Part shown: in pieces, positions 1-5,464 of the stretch
How positions within the stretch are numbered: the first letter of the stretch is position 1
How the letters are laid out: each line of letters starts with the position of its first letter
Origin: Xanthomonas translucens pv. translucens DSM 18974
Lineage (GTDB): Bacteria; Pseudomonadota; Gammaproteobacteria; Xanthomonadales; Xanthomonadaceae
DNA: 5,464 nt
NCBI RefSeq assembly: GCF_000331775.1
Contig: NZ_CAPJ01000324.1
Location: forward strand, 1 to 5,464
Direction: 5' to 3'
Made by a program: the position numbers and the translations under genes
Notes under the pieces: generated by a model
Told to the model about the DNA's origin: nothing
Databases searched by the model: none
The model's input: only the letters and a program-made list of their open reading frames with translations

Positions 1-60
1 TTCAGCCGCGACGGGCTTTACCGATAGAGCCTGTCGCGGCTGAAGCCGCTCCTACAGGGG
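1..60. repeat. REP-like palindromic intergenic repeat (partial at window edge)
   Basis: Bases 1-12 (TTCAGCCGCGAC) are the exact reverse complement of bases 33-44 (GTCGCGGCTGAA), giving a 12-bp perfect stem around a 20-base loop. It is followed by GCCGCTCCTACAGGGG at 45-60. The GCGGCTTCAGCCGCGAC / GGAGCGGC pattern resembles dispersed intergenic palindromes that I associate with Xanthomonas and Pseudomonas genomes. The left end is cut by the window, so the full unit is probably longer. Such elements commonly lie downstream of genes and may also stabilise or end upstream transcripts. The family assignment is from memory; the inverted repeat itself is seen directly. Confidence 0.7.
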
Positions 61-138
61 ACATCGTCGGGATTGAAGCGCTTCGGCGAATGGCCTGCGT
101 GATGTGGCCACCACAGCATCCGCTTACGGCGATGCCGC

Positions 139-144
139 TACAAT
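139..144 (+). promoter_or_regulatory. Candidate -10 element for gpmA
   Basis: TACAAT at 139-144 is close to the sigma70 -10 consensus. It would place the transcript start near 151, about 39 bases before the gpmA GTG. No convincing -35 hexamer lies 16-18 bases upstream, so the call is tentative. A 10-bp perfect palindrome, GAAGCGCTTC, sits at 75-84 in the same intergenic stretch and could be a protein-binding site, but nothing links it to a known regulator. Confidence 0.35.
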
Positions 145-189
145 CCAGGGCCGCACGACCCACCCATTCCCCCAACGGAGACCGTCGCA

Positions 190-939
190 GTGACCCGCAA
201 ACTCGTACTGTTGCGCCATGGCCAGAGCCAGTGGAACCTGGATAACCGCTTCACCGGCTGGGTGGACGTGGATCTCACCGAGCAAGGCCGCCAGGAAGCC
301 GCCGCCGCCGGGCGCCTGCTGCGCGAGGAGGGGCTGCAGTTCGATGTGGCGCACACCTCGGTGCTCAAGCGCGCTATCCACACCCTGCAGGGTGCGCTGA
401 AGGAACTGGATCAGGATTGGCTGCCGGTGCACAAGAGCTGGCGCCTCAACGAACGCCACTACGGCGGCCTGCAGGGCCTGGACAAGGCCGAGACCGCGGC
501 CAAGCACGGCGAGGAGCAGGTCAAGATCTGGCGCCGTTCCTACGACATCCCGCCGCCGCCGATGGAGGCCGATGATCCGGGCCATCCGCTGCACGACCGC
601 CGCTACGCCACGCTCGATCGCAACGCGTTGCCGGCCACCGAGTCGCTGGCGACCACGCTGGAGCGCGTGCTGCCGTACTGGCACGATGCGATCGCGCCGC
701 AGCTGAAGGCTAGGCAGACCGTGCTGGTCACCGCGCACGGCAACTCGCTGCGCGCGCTGTACAAGTATTTGAACGGCGTCTCGCGCGAGGAAATCCTGGA
801 ACTCAACATCCCCACCGGCATCCCGCTGCTGTTCGAGCTGGACGACGAATTGAAGGTGCAGTCCTATCGCTATCTCGGCGATCCGGAAGCGGCGAAGAAG
901 GCGGCCGAGGCGGTGGCCAACCAGGGCAAGGCCAAGTAA
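190..939 (+). CDS. gpmA: 2,3-bisphosphoglycerate-dependent phosphoglycerate mutase
   Basis: This cytoplasmic glycolytic enzyme interconverts 3-phosphoglycerate and 2-phosphoglycerate through a phosphohistidine intermediate primed by 2,3-bisphosphoglycerate. The 249-residue protein matches the usual length of bacterial dPGM. It carries the histidine-phosphatase signature at the N-terminus ([10 protein letters not shown], with R9 and the phosphorylated H10). The other catalytic residues are in register with the E. coli enzyme: R61 in VLKRAIHT, E88 in [10 protein letters not shown] and H183 in [10 protein letters not shown]. The substrate-contacting segment around [11 protein letters not shown] (115-125) is intact. 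The start is GTG, supported by GGAGA at 177-181 eight bases upstream; translation from here begins with the typical [13 protein letters not shown] small SHOCT-domain gene follows 36 bases downstream in the same direction and may be cotranscribed. Nothing is missing or unusual, and identification is very secure. Confidence 0.97.
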   Translation: MTRKLVLLRHGQSQWNLDNRFTGWVDVDLTEQGRQEAAAAGRLLREEGLQFDVAHTSVLKRAIHTLQGALKELDQDWLPVHKSWRLNERHYGGLQGLDKAETAAKHGEEQVKIWRRSYDIPPPPMEADDPGHPLHDRRYATLDRNALPATESLATTLERVLPYWHDAIAPQLKARQTVLVTAHGNSLRALYKYLNGVSREEILELNIPTGIPLLFELDDELKVQSYRYLGDPEAAKKAAEAVANQGKAK

Positions 940-942
940 TAC

Positions 943-957
943 GCAGGTACTACCTGC
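943..957. repeat. Short inverted repeat between gpmA and the downstream gene
   Basis: GCAGGTA at 943-949 and TACCTGC at 951-957 are perfect reverse complements around a single base. As RNA this can form only a 5-bp stem with a 5-base loop and has no T-tract, so it is a poor terminator. It could be a small operator or a chance palindrome. It begins four bases after the gpmA stop codon and ends seven bases before the Shine-Dalgarno of the next gene. Confidence 0.35.
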
Positions 958-975
958 CGCATCAAGGAGGATGCG

Positions 976-1236
976 ATGTTCGGTTTCAGCATCTGGCACT
1001 TCGTGATCATGTCGGTCCTGCTGGCGCTGCCGGTGCTGGTGTTCGCGTCGGTGTGGCTGGCGATGCGCGCCGACCGGCGTGCGCAAGCGTCGCGCCGCGC
1101 CGCTGCGCCGCCACCGCTGCCGCCCGCGGCATCGGTTGAGATGCGGCTGCGCGCGCTTGAGGCGTTGCGCGCGCAGGGCCTGGTCGACCAGGCGGAATAC
1201 GAACGCCGGCGCCAGCCGATCCTCGCCGAGGTGTAA
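976..1236 (+). CDS. Small membrane-anchored SHOCT-domain protein
   Basis: An 86-residue protein of unknown function. Residues about 6-30 form one hydrophobic segment (IWHFVIMSVLLALPVLVFASVWLAM), read as a single transmembrane helix. It is followed by a basic stretch (RADRRAQASRR, 31-41), which suggests the C-terminal part lies in the cytoplasm, then a proline/alanine linker (42-53). Residues 55-84 (MRLRALEALRAQGLVDQAEYERRRQPIL) match the SHOCT pattern: a short helix, a G-[LIVM]-x-x-x-E-[YF] turn (G68 to Y75) and a second helix. SHOCT is a short C-terminal module found on many bacterial membrane proteins and is thought to mediate oligomerisation. The start is well supported by AAGGAGG at 964-970, five bases before the ATG; the ATG at 971 is out of frame and overlaps no usable Shine-Dalgarno. 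It lies 36 bases after gpmA and probably shares its transcript. Its role cannot be inferred from sequence. Confidence 0.85.
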   Translation: MFGFSIWHFVIMSVLLALPVLVFASVWLAMRADRRAQASRRAAAPPPLPPAASVEMRLRALEALRAQGLVDQAEYERRRQPILAEV

Positions 1237-1257
1237 GCGCGCCGGGCGGCGGCGCGC
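1237..1257. terminator. GC-rich hairpin between convergent genes (possible bidirectional terminator)
   Basis: GCGCGCCG (1237-1244) pairs perfectly with CGGCGCGC (1250-1257) around the 5-base loop GGCGG. The eight-pair all-GC stem starts immediately after the stop codon of the SHOCT gene and ends five bases before the stop of the convergent GH127 gene. Its position fits a shared transcript end, but there is no T-tract on either strand, so it is not a canonical intrinsic terminator. It may instead act as a 3' stability structure or a pause site. Confidence 0.5.
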
Positions 1258-1261
1258 GGGC

Positions 1262-3256
1262 TCAGTCGTCGCCGCTGGCGTCCACCCACACCCGCATCTC
1301 GCCTTCGCCGCGGTTGGCCCAGGCGAAGTAGGGTACGAAGGTCAGGGTCTGCGCCTGCCGCGACGCCGGCGGCGCGTCGTAGCGGTACAGCGGGATGGCG
1401 TCGGCCTGCGCATCGTCTTGGCCGTGCAGGCGTTCGCCTGCGGCCTGCAGTAGCACCTGGCCGGCCAGGGTGCCGCTGCCGGGTTCGGTGCGGATCGCCG
1501 CGTCGGCGGGCAGGCGCAGCTGGTGCAGTTGCGTGCCGTTGTCGGCCTGCTCCAGGCAGTACACCAGCGGCCCGCGTTGCAGCGCGACCTTGCCGGCCAG
1601 ATGGCGCACGCGCGGATGGCCGCTGACCCGCATCACCGGCATCGGCAAGTGCAGGTGCAGCGTGTCGCCGCGTTGCCAGCGCCGGCGCAGCACGCAGTAG
1701 CCGTGCTGCAGATGCGCCGCGATCGCCACCGCTTCGCCGTTGAGTCGCAGTTGCGGCGCACGGCACCAGTCCGGCAGGCGCAGCGCCAGCGCGGCTTCGA
1801 CCGGCGCGTCGCAGTCCACGCTCAGTTCGACCTGTTCCTGCCACGGGTACTCGCCGCGCTGGCGCAGGGTCAGGGTCTGCCCGCCCACGTCGAACGCCGC
1901 ATCGCTGCCGACGTACAGGTTCACGTACAAGGTGTCGTCGCGGCGGGTGTAGAGGTAGTGGCCGAGCGAGGTCAGCACGCGGGCGATGTTGGGCGGGCAG
2001 CAGGCGCAGCCGAACCAGCGCTGGCGCACCGGTTTGACGTGGTCGAAGCCGTGGTTGCCGTGTACGGTGGGCGGATGCACTTCCAGCGGATTGACGTAGA
2101 AGAAGTGGCGCCCGTCCAGGGCCATGCCGGCCAGCACGGTGTTGTACAGCGCACGCTCCATCACGTCGGCATAGCGGCTGTCCGGCGCCAGCTGCAGCAT
2201 GCGGTTGGCGAACATCATCAGCCCGATCGAGGCGCAGCTTTCGTTGTAGGCGGTGTCGTTGGGCAGGTCGTAGTCGACGCTGAAGGCTTCGCCGTAGCTC
2301 TGCGCGCCGATCGCGCCGGTGAGGTACAGCTGCCGCTGCGTGGTGTTCTCCCATAGCCGCTCGCAGGTCGCGCGCAGTTGCGCATCGCCGCTGTGCCGCG
2401 CCAGGTGCGCCACGCCGGCGTACAGGTAGACGAAGCGCACCGCGTGGCCGACCGCGCTGGTCTGCAGCGCGACCGGCACATGCGCCTGGCTGTAGGCCTT
2501 GTCCTCGATCATCCACGCCGGCCCATGGCCGCCCCAGAAGAAGCTGCGCCCGCGTTTTTCGTATTCCTCGTCGTAGTAGTGCGGCGTGGTGCCGCGCTGC
2601 TCGACGAAGTAGCGGGTCAGCGCCAGGTAGCGCGGCTCGCCGGTGGCCTCGTACAGGCGCATCAGCGCCAGCTCGATCTCCGGATGCCCGGGGTAGCCGT
2701 GCAGTTGCTGCGGGCCGGGGCCGAAGGTGGCGTCGATGTGGTCGGCGAGCCGGCACACGATGTCCAGCAGCGCGCGCTTGCCGGTGGCCTGGTGGTAGGC
2801 GACGCCGGCCTCGATCATGTGTCCGGCGCAGTACAGCTCGTGGCATTCGGCCAGGTTGGTCCAGCGCTGTTCCGGCGCCTTCACCGTGAAATAGGTGTTG
2901 AGGTAGCCGTCGGCCTGCTGCGCGGCGCCGATCAGTTCGATGGTGGCGTCGGCATCGCGCTCCAGGGCCGGATCAGGATGTTGTGCGAGCAGGTAGGCCA
3001 CCGCTTCCAGCCACTTGGCCACGTCGCTGTCCTGGAACACCATGCCGTAGAACGCGCCGTCGCTGCGCCCGGCGGCGATACGGAAGTTCTCGATCGCGTG
3101 GCTGGGTTCGGCATCGGCGACATTGTCGTTGAGCGCGTCCCACTGGTACGGCAGCACCACCTCCTGCACCAGGCGCTGGTAGCGCTGCCAGAACGGGTCG
3201 GCGATGCGCAGGCGGTCGAGCGGGAGTTCGGGCGGCGGGGCGAGCGAATGCGGCAT
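1262..3256 (-). CDS. GH127 (DUF1680) beta-L-arabinofuranosidase-like glycoside hydrolase
   Basis: A 664-residue protein of the family typified by Bifidobacterium HypBA1, which removes beta-L-arabinofuranosyl residues with retention, using a zinc-bound cysteine as nucleophile. Length matches the family (HypBA1 is about 658 aa). The N-terminal part is an (alpha/alpha)6 barrel with family patterns DPFWQRYQRLV (20-30), GMVFQDSDVAKWLEAVAY (71-88) and NLAECHELYCAGHMIEA (134-150). The catalytic set is complete: E323 in YGEAFSVDYDLPNDT as predicted acid/base, then E339 and C341 (YNESCASIG), and the C419-C420 pair in WFGCACCPPN, where C419 would be the nucleophile and E339, C341 and C420 zinc ligands (HypBA1 E322, E338, C340, C417, C418). 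Beta-sandwich domains follow from about 440. No signal peptide is seen, so it should act in the cytoplasm on imported sugars. The ATG is kept because LPLDRLRIADPFW begins as in relatives; its Shine-Dalgarno is weak (AGGA at 3271-3268). It lies 37 bases after the GPH symporter gene. GH127 also includes other furanoside and acidic-sugar specificities, so the substrate is inferred. Confidence 0.93.
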   Translation of the reverse strand: MPHSLAPPPELPLDRLRIADPFWQRYQRLVQEVVLPYQWDALNDNVADAEPSHAIENFRIAAGRSDGAFYGMVFQDSDVAKWLEAVAYLLAQHPDPALERDADATIELIGAAQQADGYLNTYFTVKAPEQRWTNLAECHELYCAGHMIEAGVAYHQATGKRALLDIVCRLADHIDATFGPGPQQLHGYPGHPEIELALMRLYEATGEPRYLALTRYFVEQRGTTPHYYDEEYEKRGRSFFWGGHGPAWMIEDKAYSQAHVPVALQTSAVGHAVRFVYLYAGVAHLARHSGDAQLRATCERLWENTTQRQLYLTGAIGAQSYGEAFSVDYDLPNDTAYNESCASIGLMMFANRMLQLAPDSRYADVMERALYNTVLAGMALDGRHFFYVNPLEVHPPTVHGNHGFDHVKPVRQRWFGCACCPPNIARVLTSLGHYLYTRRDDTLYVNLYVGSDAAFDVGGQTLTLRQRGEYPWQEQVELSVDCDAPVEAALALRLPDWCRAPQLRLNGEAVAIAAHLQHGYCVLRRRWQRGDTLHLHLPMPVMRVSGHPRVRHLAGKVALQRGPLVYCLEQADNGTQLHQLRLPADAAIRTEPGSGTLAGQVLLQAAGERLHGQDDAQADAIPLYRYDAPPASRQAQTLTFVPYFAWANRGEGEMRVWVDASGDD

Positions 3257-3293
3257 GGAGGCGGCGGTCCTGTGGGGAGGAGGAGGGGAACGG

Positions 3294-4694
3294 TCAGTGC
3301 ACCGGGCGCGCGGCCAGATCGGCGCCGATCTCGGCCAGCAGCGGCCGGCGCAGGCGGCAGCGCTGGATCACCGCGGCCAGCAGCAGGTGCAGCGCCGCAG
3401 GAATCAGCGTTTCCAGCAGGGTGATGGCCTGCAGCGAGGCGGCGGTCTGGTGTCCGGCGCCGGCGCGGTAGCCCACGCGCACGAACATGTAGCTGATCAC
3501 CACCGCGCTCGAGGCCCAGGCCAGCTTGATGCAGAACAGGTTGAAGGCGAAGTTGATGCCGGAGGAGCGGATGCGGTTCTTCCACGCGCCGTAGTCGTCG
3601 GCGAAGGCCATGATCGAAAAATGCAGCGGCAGCGCGAAGCCGAGCACCAGGCAGTTGAGGAAGATCAGCCCCAGCCACAGCGTCTGCTGCGCCGGCCCGG
3701 TGGGCATGCACCACTGCAGCACACCCAGCGCGGCCAGCGCCAGGTTGGTGTGCAGGTACAGCGCCAGCGGATCGAAACGGCGGCACAGCGCATTGACCAC
3801 GATCGCGCCGAGCACCGTGGCCAGCGCCACCATCGCGAAGAACAGCGAGGTGTAGCCGGCGCCGCCGCCGAGCACGTAGGTGATGAAGTACAGATAGCCG
3901 CCGCCGCGGATGTTGAACACGTTGATCAGCAGAAACGACATCAGCAGCACCAGCCGCATCTGGTCGTTGCGCAGCAGCCCGCGCAGGTGCTCGCCGATGC
4001 CGGCCGCGCCGAGCAGGCTGACCGGCACGCGCTCGCGCACGGCGAAGAAGCAGCACAGGAACATCGCCACTGCCAGCGCGCCGAGCAGGCCCACGCCAAG
4101 CTGGTAGCCGTGCGCGGCATCGCCATTGCCGAGCACCCGCACCAGCCACGGCAGCCCGACCGAGACCAGGAAGCCGGCGATGCCGCACAGCACGAAGCGC
4201 CAGGACTGCGCCGACACCACTTCGCGGTGGTCGCCGGTCATGCTGTTGATCAGTGCGCAGTACGGCACGTTGATCGCGGTGTAGCACAGCGACAGCAGGA
4301 AATAGCTGGCGAAGGCATAGGCGACCTTGGCGGCGTAGCTCAGCTGCGGGGTGCTGAAGGTCAGCACGCAGGCGATGCCGATCGGCAGCGCGATCCACAG
4401 CTGCCAGGCGCGGAAGCGGCCCCAGCGGCTGCGGGTGCGGTCGGCGAGCAGGCCCATCAGCGGGTCGGACACCGCGTCGGCGATGCGCAGCACGGTGAAC
4501 AGGGTGCCGACCAGCGCCGGGGTCAGGCCGAACACGTCGGTGTAGAAGAAGGTCAGGAAGTTGGCGATCAGGCAGGTGACGATGGTGCCGCCGGCATCGC
4601 CCAGGCCGTAGCCGAATTTCTCCAGGCGCGAGAGTCGGTGCGTGGCGGCCTGGTCGGCACCTGCGGCAACGGGGCCAACGGCGGTCGCATTCAA
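3294..4694 (-). CDS. GPH-family (MFS) sugar:cation symporter
   Basis: Inner-membrane transporter of the glycoside-pentoside-hexuronide:cation symporter family (MelB, XylP and YicJ relatives), expected to import a sugar or small glycoside with Na+ or H+. From the TTG start it has 466 residues and about 12 hydrophobic segments, the family norm. Diagnostic stretches are [16 protein letters not shown] near the N-terminus and then [28 protein letters not shown], whose two aspartates (D73 and D77 from the TTG) correspond to MelB cation-site residues D55 and D59. [26 protein letters not shown] follows in helix IV and its loop. I prefer TTG at 4694-4692 because AGGAA lies eight bases upstream (4707-4703). 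The in-frame ATG at 4754 lacks a Shine-Dalgarno, adds 20 proline/alanine-rich residues atypical of the family, and lies only about 12 bases after the predicted transcript start. The GH127 gene follows by 37 bases, so the pair is probably an operon that imports and then cleaves a glycoside. Exact substrate is not readable from sequence. Confidence 0.92.
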   Translation of the reverse strand: MNATAVGPVAAGADQAATHRLSRLEKFGYGLGDAGGTIVTCLIANFLTFFYTDVFGLTPALVGTLFTVLRIADAVSDPLMGLLADRTRSRWGRFRAWQLWIALPIGIACVLTFSTPQLSYAAKVAYAFASYFLLSLCYTAINVPYCALINSMTGDHREVVSAQSWRFVLCGIAGFLVSVGLPWLVRVLGNGDAAHGYQLGVGLLGALAVAMFLCCFFAVRERVPVSLLGAAGIGEHLRGLLRNDQMRLVLLMSFLLINVFNIRGGGYLYFITYVLGGGAGYTSLFFAMVALATVLGAIVVNALCRRFDPLALYLHTNLALAALGVLQWCMPTGPAQQTLWLGLIFLNCLVLGFALPLHFSIMAFADDYGAWKNRIRSSGINFAFNLFCIKLAWASSAVVISYMFVRVGYRAGAGHQTAASLQAITLLETLIPAALHLLLAAVIQRCRLRRPLLAEIGADLAARPVH

Positions 4695-4772
4695 CGGGAC
4701 GGTTCCTGGCGGGCGCGGGTGCGGCGCCAACGCAAAGTCGCACGCCGCCGGCATCGGAACAAGAGCCGGTGC

Positions 4773-4778
4773 AGTATA
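4773..4778 (-). promoter_or_regulatory. Candidate -10 element of the symporter-hydrolase operon
   Basis: On the reverse strand, TATACT (4778 to 4773) is one mismatch from the sigma70 -10 consensus and is preceded by a run of five T. It would start transcription near 4766, leaving a leader of about 70 bases before the TTG start. No recognisable -35 lies 15-18 bases upstream, which fits an activator-dependent promoter beside an AraC-type gene; that link is inference. The same AT patch reads TATAAA on the forward strand (4775-4780) and could serve the divergent regulator, also without a good -35. Confidence 0.45.
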
Positions 4779-4841
4779 AAAACGGTACGATTCCGACCTG
4801 CGCGGCCAGCGCGGCGCACACGGCGATGCCGTGCAATTAAT

Positions 4842-4854
4842 GCTGCAGTGCAGC
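4842..4854. promoter_or_regulatory. Perfect inverted repeat in the divergent promoter region (operator candidate)
   Basis: GCTGCA (4842-4847) and TGCAGC (4849-4854) form a perfect 6+1+6 palindrome. It lies between the divergent symporter and AraC-type genes, 31 bases before the regulator start. GTGCA occurs at 4831-4835 and again overlapping the palindrome at 4848-4852 (17 bases apart), and once more at 4769-4773 next to the operon -10. AraC-family proteins usually bind direct repeats about 21 bases apart, so neither arrangement is a clean match. Binding by a regulator is only a possibility. Confidence 0.3.
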
Positions 4855-4885
4855 GTGCCATTCGCGATGCAGAGACGCTTCCGAC

Positions 4886-5307
4886 ATGCTCGAACTCGCA
4901 GTCGCCTATCCGATCCGGGTCCAGAACGGCGGCCTGTTCATTTCCCGCGGGGTCGGCGCGCATCCGACCCGGGTGATCCAGTCCTACGAGCTGATCTTCG
5001 TCGAGCGCGGCACCTTGTCGATCCGCGAACAGGACCACGACTTCCACATCGGTCCCGGCGAAACCCTGATCCTGTGGCCGGGCCGCGAACACGCCGGCCT
5101 GGGCCGCTTCTCCGACGCGCGTTCGCCACCACACTGACCGAGGCGATCCATCGCCAGCGCATCGCCTTCGCCGAGAAGCTGCTGCTGGTGAACACCTGCA
5201 GCGTCGACGAGGTCGCGCAGCGCGCCGGTTTCAGCGACAGCGGCTATTTCCGCCGCATCTTCCGCCAGCGCCTGGGCATGACGCCGAGCGCGTACCGGCG
5301 GTTGTAA
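4886..5307 (+). pseudogene. AraC-family transcriptional regulator, broken by internal deletion and frameshift
   Basis: Two pieces of one AraC-type regulator sit in different frames. The 5' piece starts at ATG 4886 and encodes the cupin sugar-sensing domain start (YELIFVERGTLSIREQDHDF, then the PGETLILWPGREHAG turn, residues 34-71). After GRFSDA (73-78) it runs into five foreign residues and a TGA at 5135. The 3' piece, one frame over from about 5122 to the TAA at 5305-5307, encodes TTLTEAIHRQRIAFAEKLLL and the complete second helix-turn-helix with the family signature GFSDSGYFRRIFRQRLGMTPSAYRR. The rest of the cupin domain, the linker and the first helix-turn-helix are absent. Intact members have about 280-300 residues, so roughly 120-150 codons are missing and the remainder is out of frame. 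The start has only a weak AGAGA (4871-4875) ten bases upstream. It diverges from the symporter-hydrolase operon, where such genes normally act as local sugar-responsive activators. Neither fragment should function as the original regulator. Confidence 0.88.
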
Positions 5308-5464
5308 TGCAAGGAGCACATCAACTCGGGGTGAGCCATTGCCGCGCCGTGCCGCCGCTCAGGCTCGCTCGCCGCGCCGACGCATTCCCTGACTGCCAAC
5401 GCACGAGGCCTCGAAACTCGGCGGCATCGCCCCGGAGCAGTGCCGCTCAAGCGGTGGAGCTATT
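5308..5464. other. Right-edge non-coding stretch, nothing recognisable
   Basis: After the regulator relic no gene is supported on either strand. An open frame from ATG 5307 runs to the window end, but it has no Shine-Dalgarno and its arginine/alanine/proline-rich translation shows no domain. The 9-mer GCCGCGCCG occurs at 5341-5349 and 5371-5379, exactly 30 bases apart, in a very GC-rich patch. A small CCGCTCAAGCGG hairpin near 5444-5455 has only 4-5 pairs and no T-tract. Confidence 0.5.

Noticed and set aside
124..1086. A reverse open frame antisense to gpmA
   Set aside because: gpmA has all catalytic residues and a good ribosome site; the antisense product shows no motifs.
870..2846. A very long reverse-strand open frame overlapping gpmA's end, the SHOCT gene and GH127
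   Set aside because: Its translation is arginine/alanine/proline-rich with no domain, as expected for an off-frame reading of GC-rich coding DNA; GH127 in the other frame carries full family motifs.
2932..4836. A long reverse open frame spanning symporter and GH127 in another frame
   Set aside because: It covers two well-supported genes out of frame and has no family features; it arises from the lack of stops in high-GC DNA.
3204..4976. A long forward open frame antisense to the symporter
   Set aside because: The product is a glutamine/histidine/arginine-rich shadow with no recognisable fold, antisense to a clear 12-helix transporter.
4831..5307. A single 158-residue forward protein from GTG 4831 ending in the HTH
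   Set aside because: Its first 95 or so residues are an off-frame reading of the cupin region; only the last 60 match AraC, so this is part of the broken gene and not a real shorter protein.
5307..5464. A possible new gene starting at the ATG overlapping the relic's stop
   Set aside because: There is no ribosome site, the composition is low-complexity, no domain is visible, and it runs off the window.
1..5464. CRISPR arrays, tRNA or rRNA genes, insertion sequences, riboswitches
   Set aside because: I saw no regularly spaced repeats, cloverleaf, transposase motif, terminal inverted repeats with target duplications, or known riboswitch core.

Overview
The window looks like chromosomal DNA from a plant-associated gammaproteobacterium of the Xanthomonas group. 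The grounds are a very high G+C content with strong third-position GC, a GpmA sequence that I recognise as xanthomonad in style (ending in a [12 protein letters not shown] tail), and a GCGGCTTCAGCCGCGAC-type intergenic repeat at the left edge. This assignment comes from recognition, not from a database search.

Layout. Positions 1-60 hold part of a dispersed REP-like palindrome. Positions 190-939 (+) encode gpmA, the 2,3-bisphosphoglycerate-dependent phosphoglycerate mutase of central glycolysis. A short gap leads to 976-1236 (+), a small membrane-anchored SHOCT-domain protein. This forward unit meets a reverse-strand operon tail to tail across only 25 bases, which form a GC hairpin. The reverse operon reads GPH-family sugar:cation symporter (4694 to 3294, TTG start preferred; 4754 if ATG) followed by a GH127 (DUF1680) beta-L-arabinofuranosidase-like hydrolase (3256 to 1262). 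Divergent from it, at 4886-5307 (+), lies an AraC-family regulator that is broken: its cupin sensor half and its final helix-turn-helix lie in different frames and the middle of the protein is missing. The last 157 bases hold no convincing gene.

How the genes work together. The symporter has a GPH-type Na+/H+ coupling motif, and the hydrolase has no signal peptide but keeps all the predicted zinc-thiolate catalytic residues. Together they suggest import of a small arabinose-containing glycoside, for example one released from plant cell-wall glycoproteins or pectin, and its hydrolysis in the cytoplasm. The adjacent AraC-type gene would normally be the sugar-responsive local regulator, and its decay implies that regulation of the operon has changed in this strain. 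gpmA and the SHOCT gene are a separate housekeeping unit. I found no mobile element, CRISPR array, RNA gene or clearly novel system. The most noteworthy item is the regulator relic beside an apparently intact catabolic operon.
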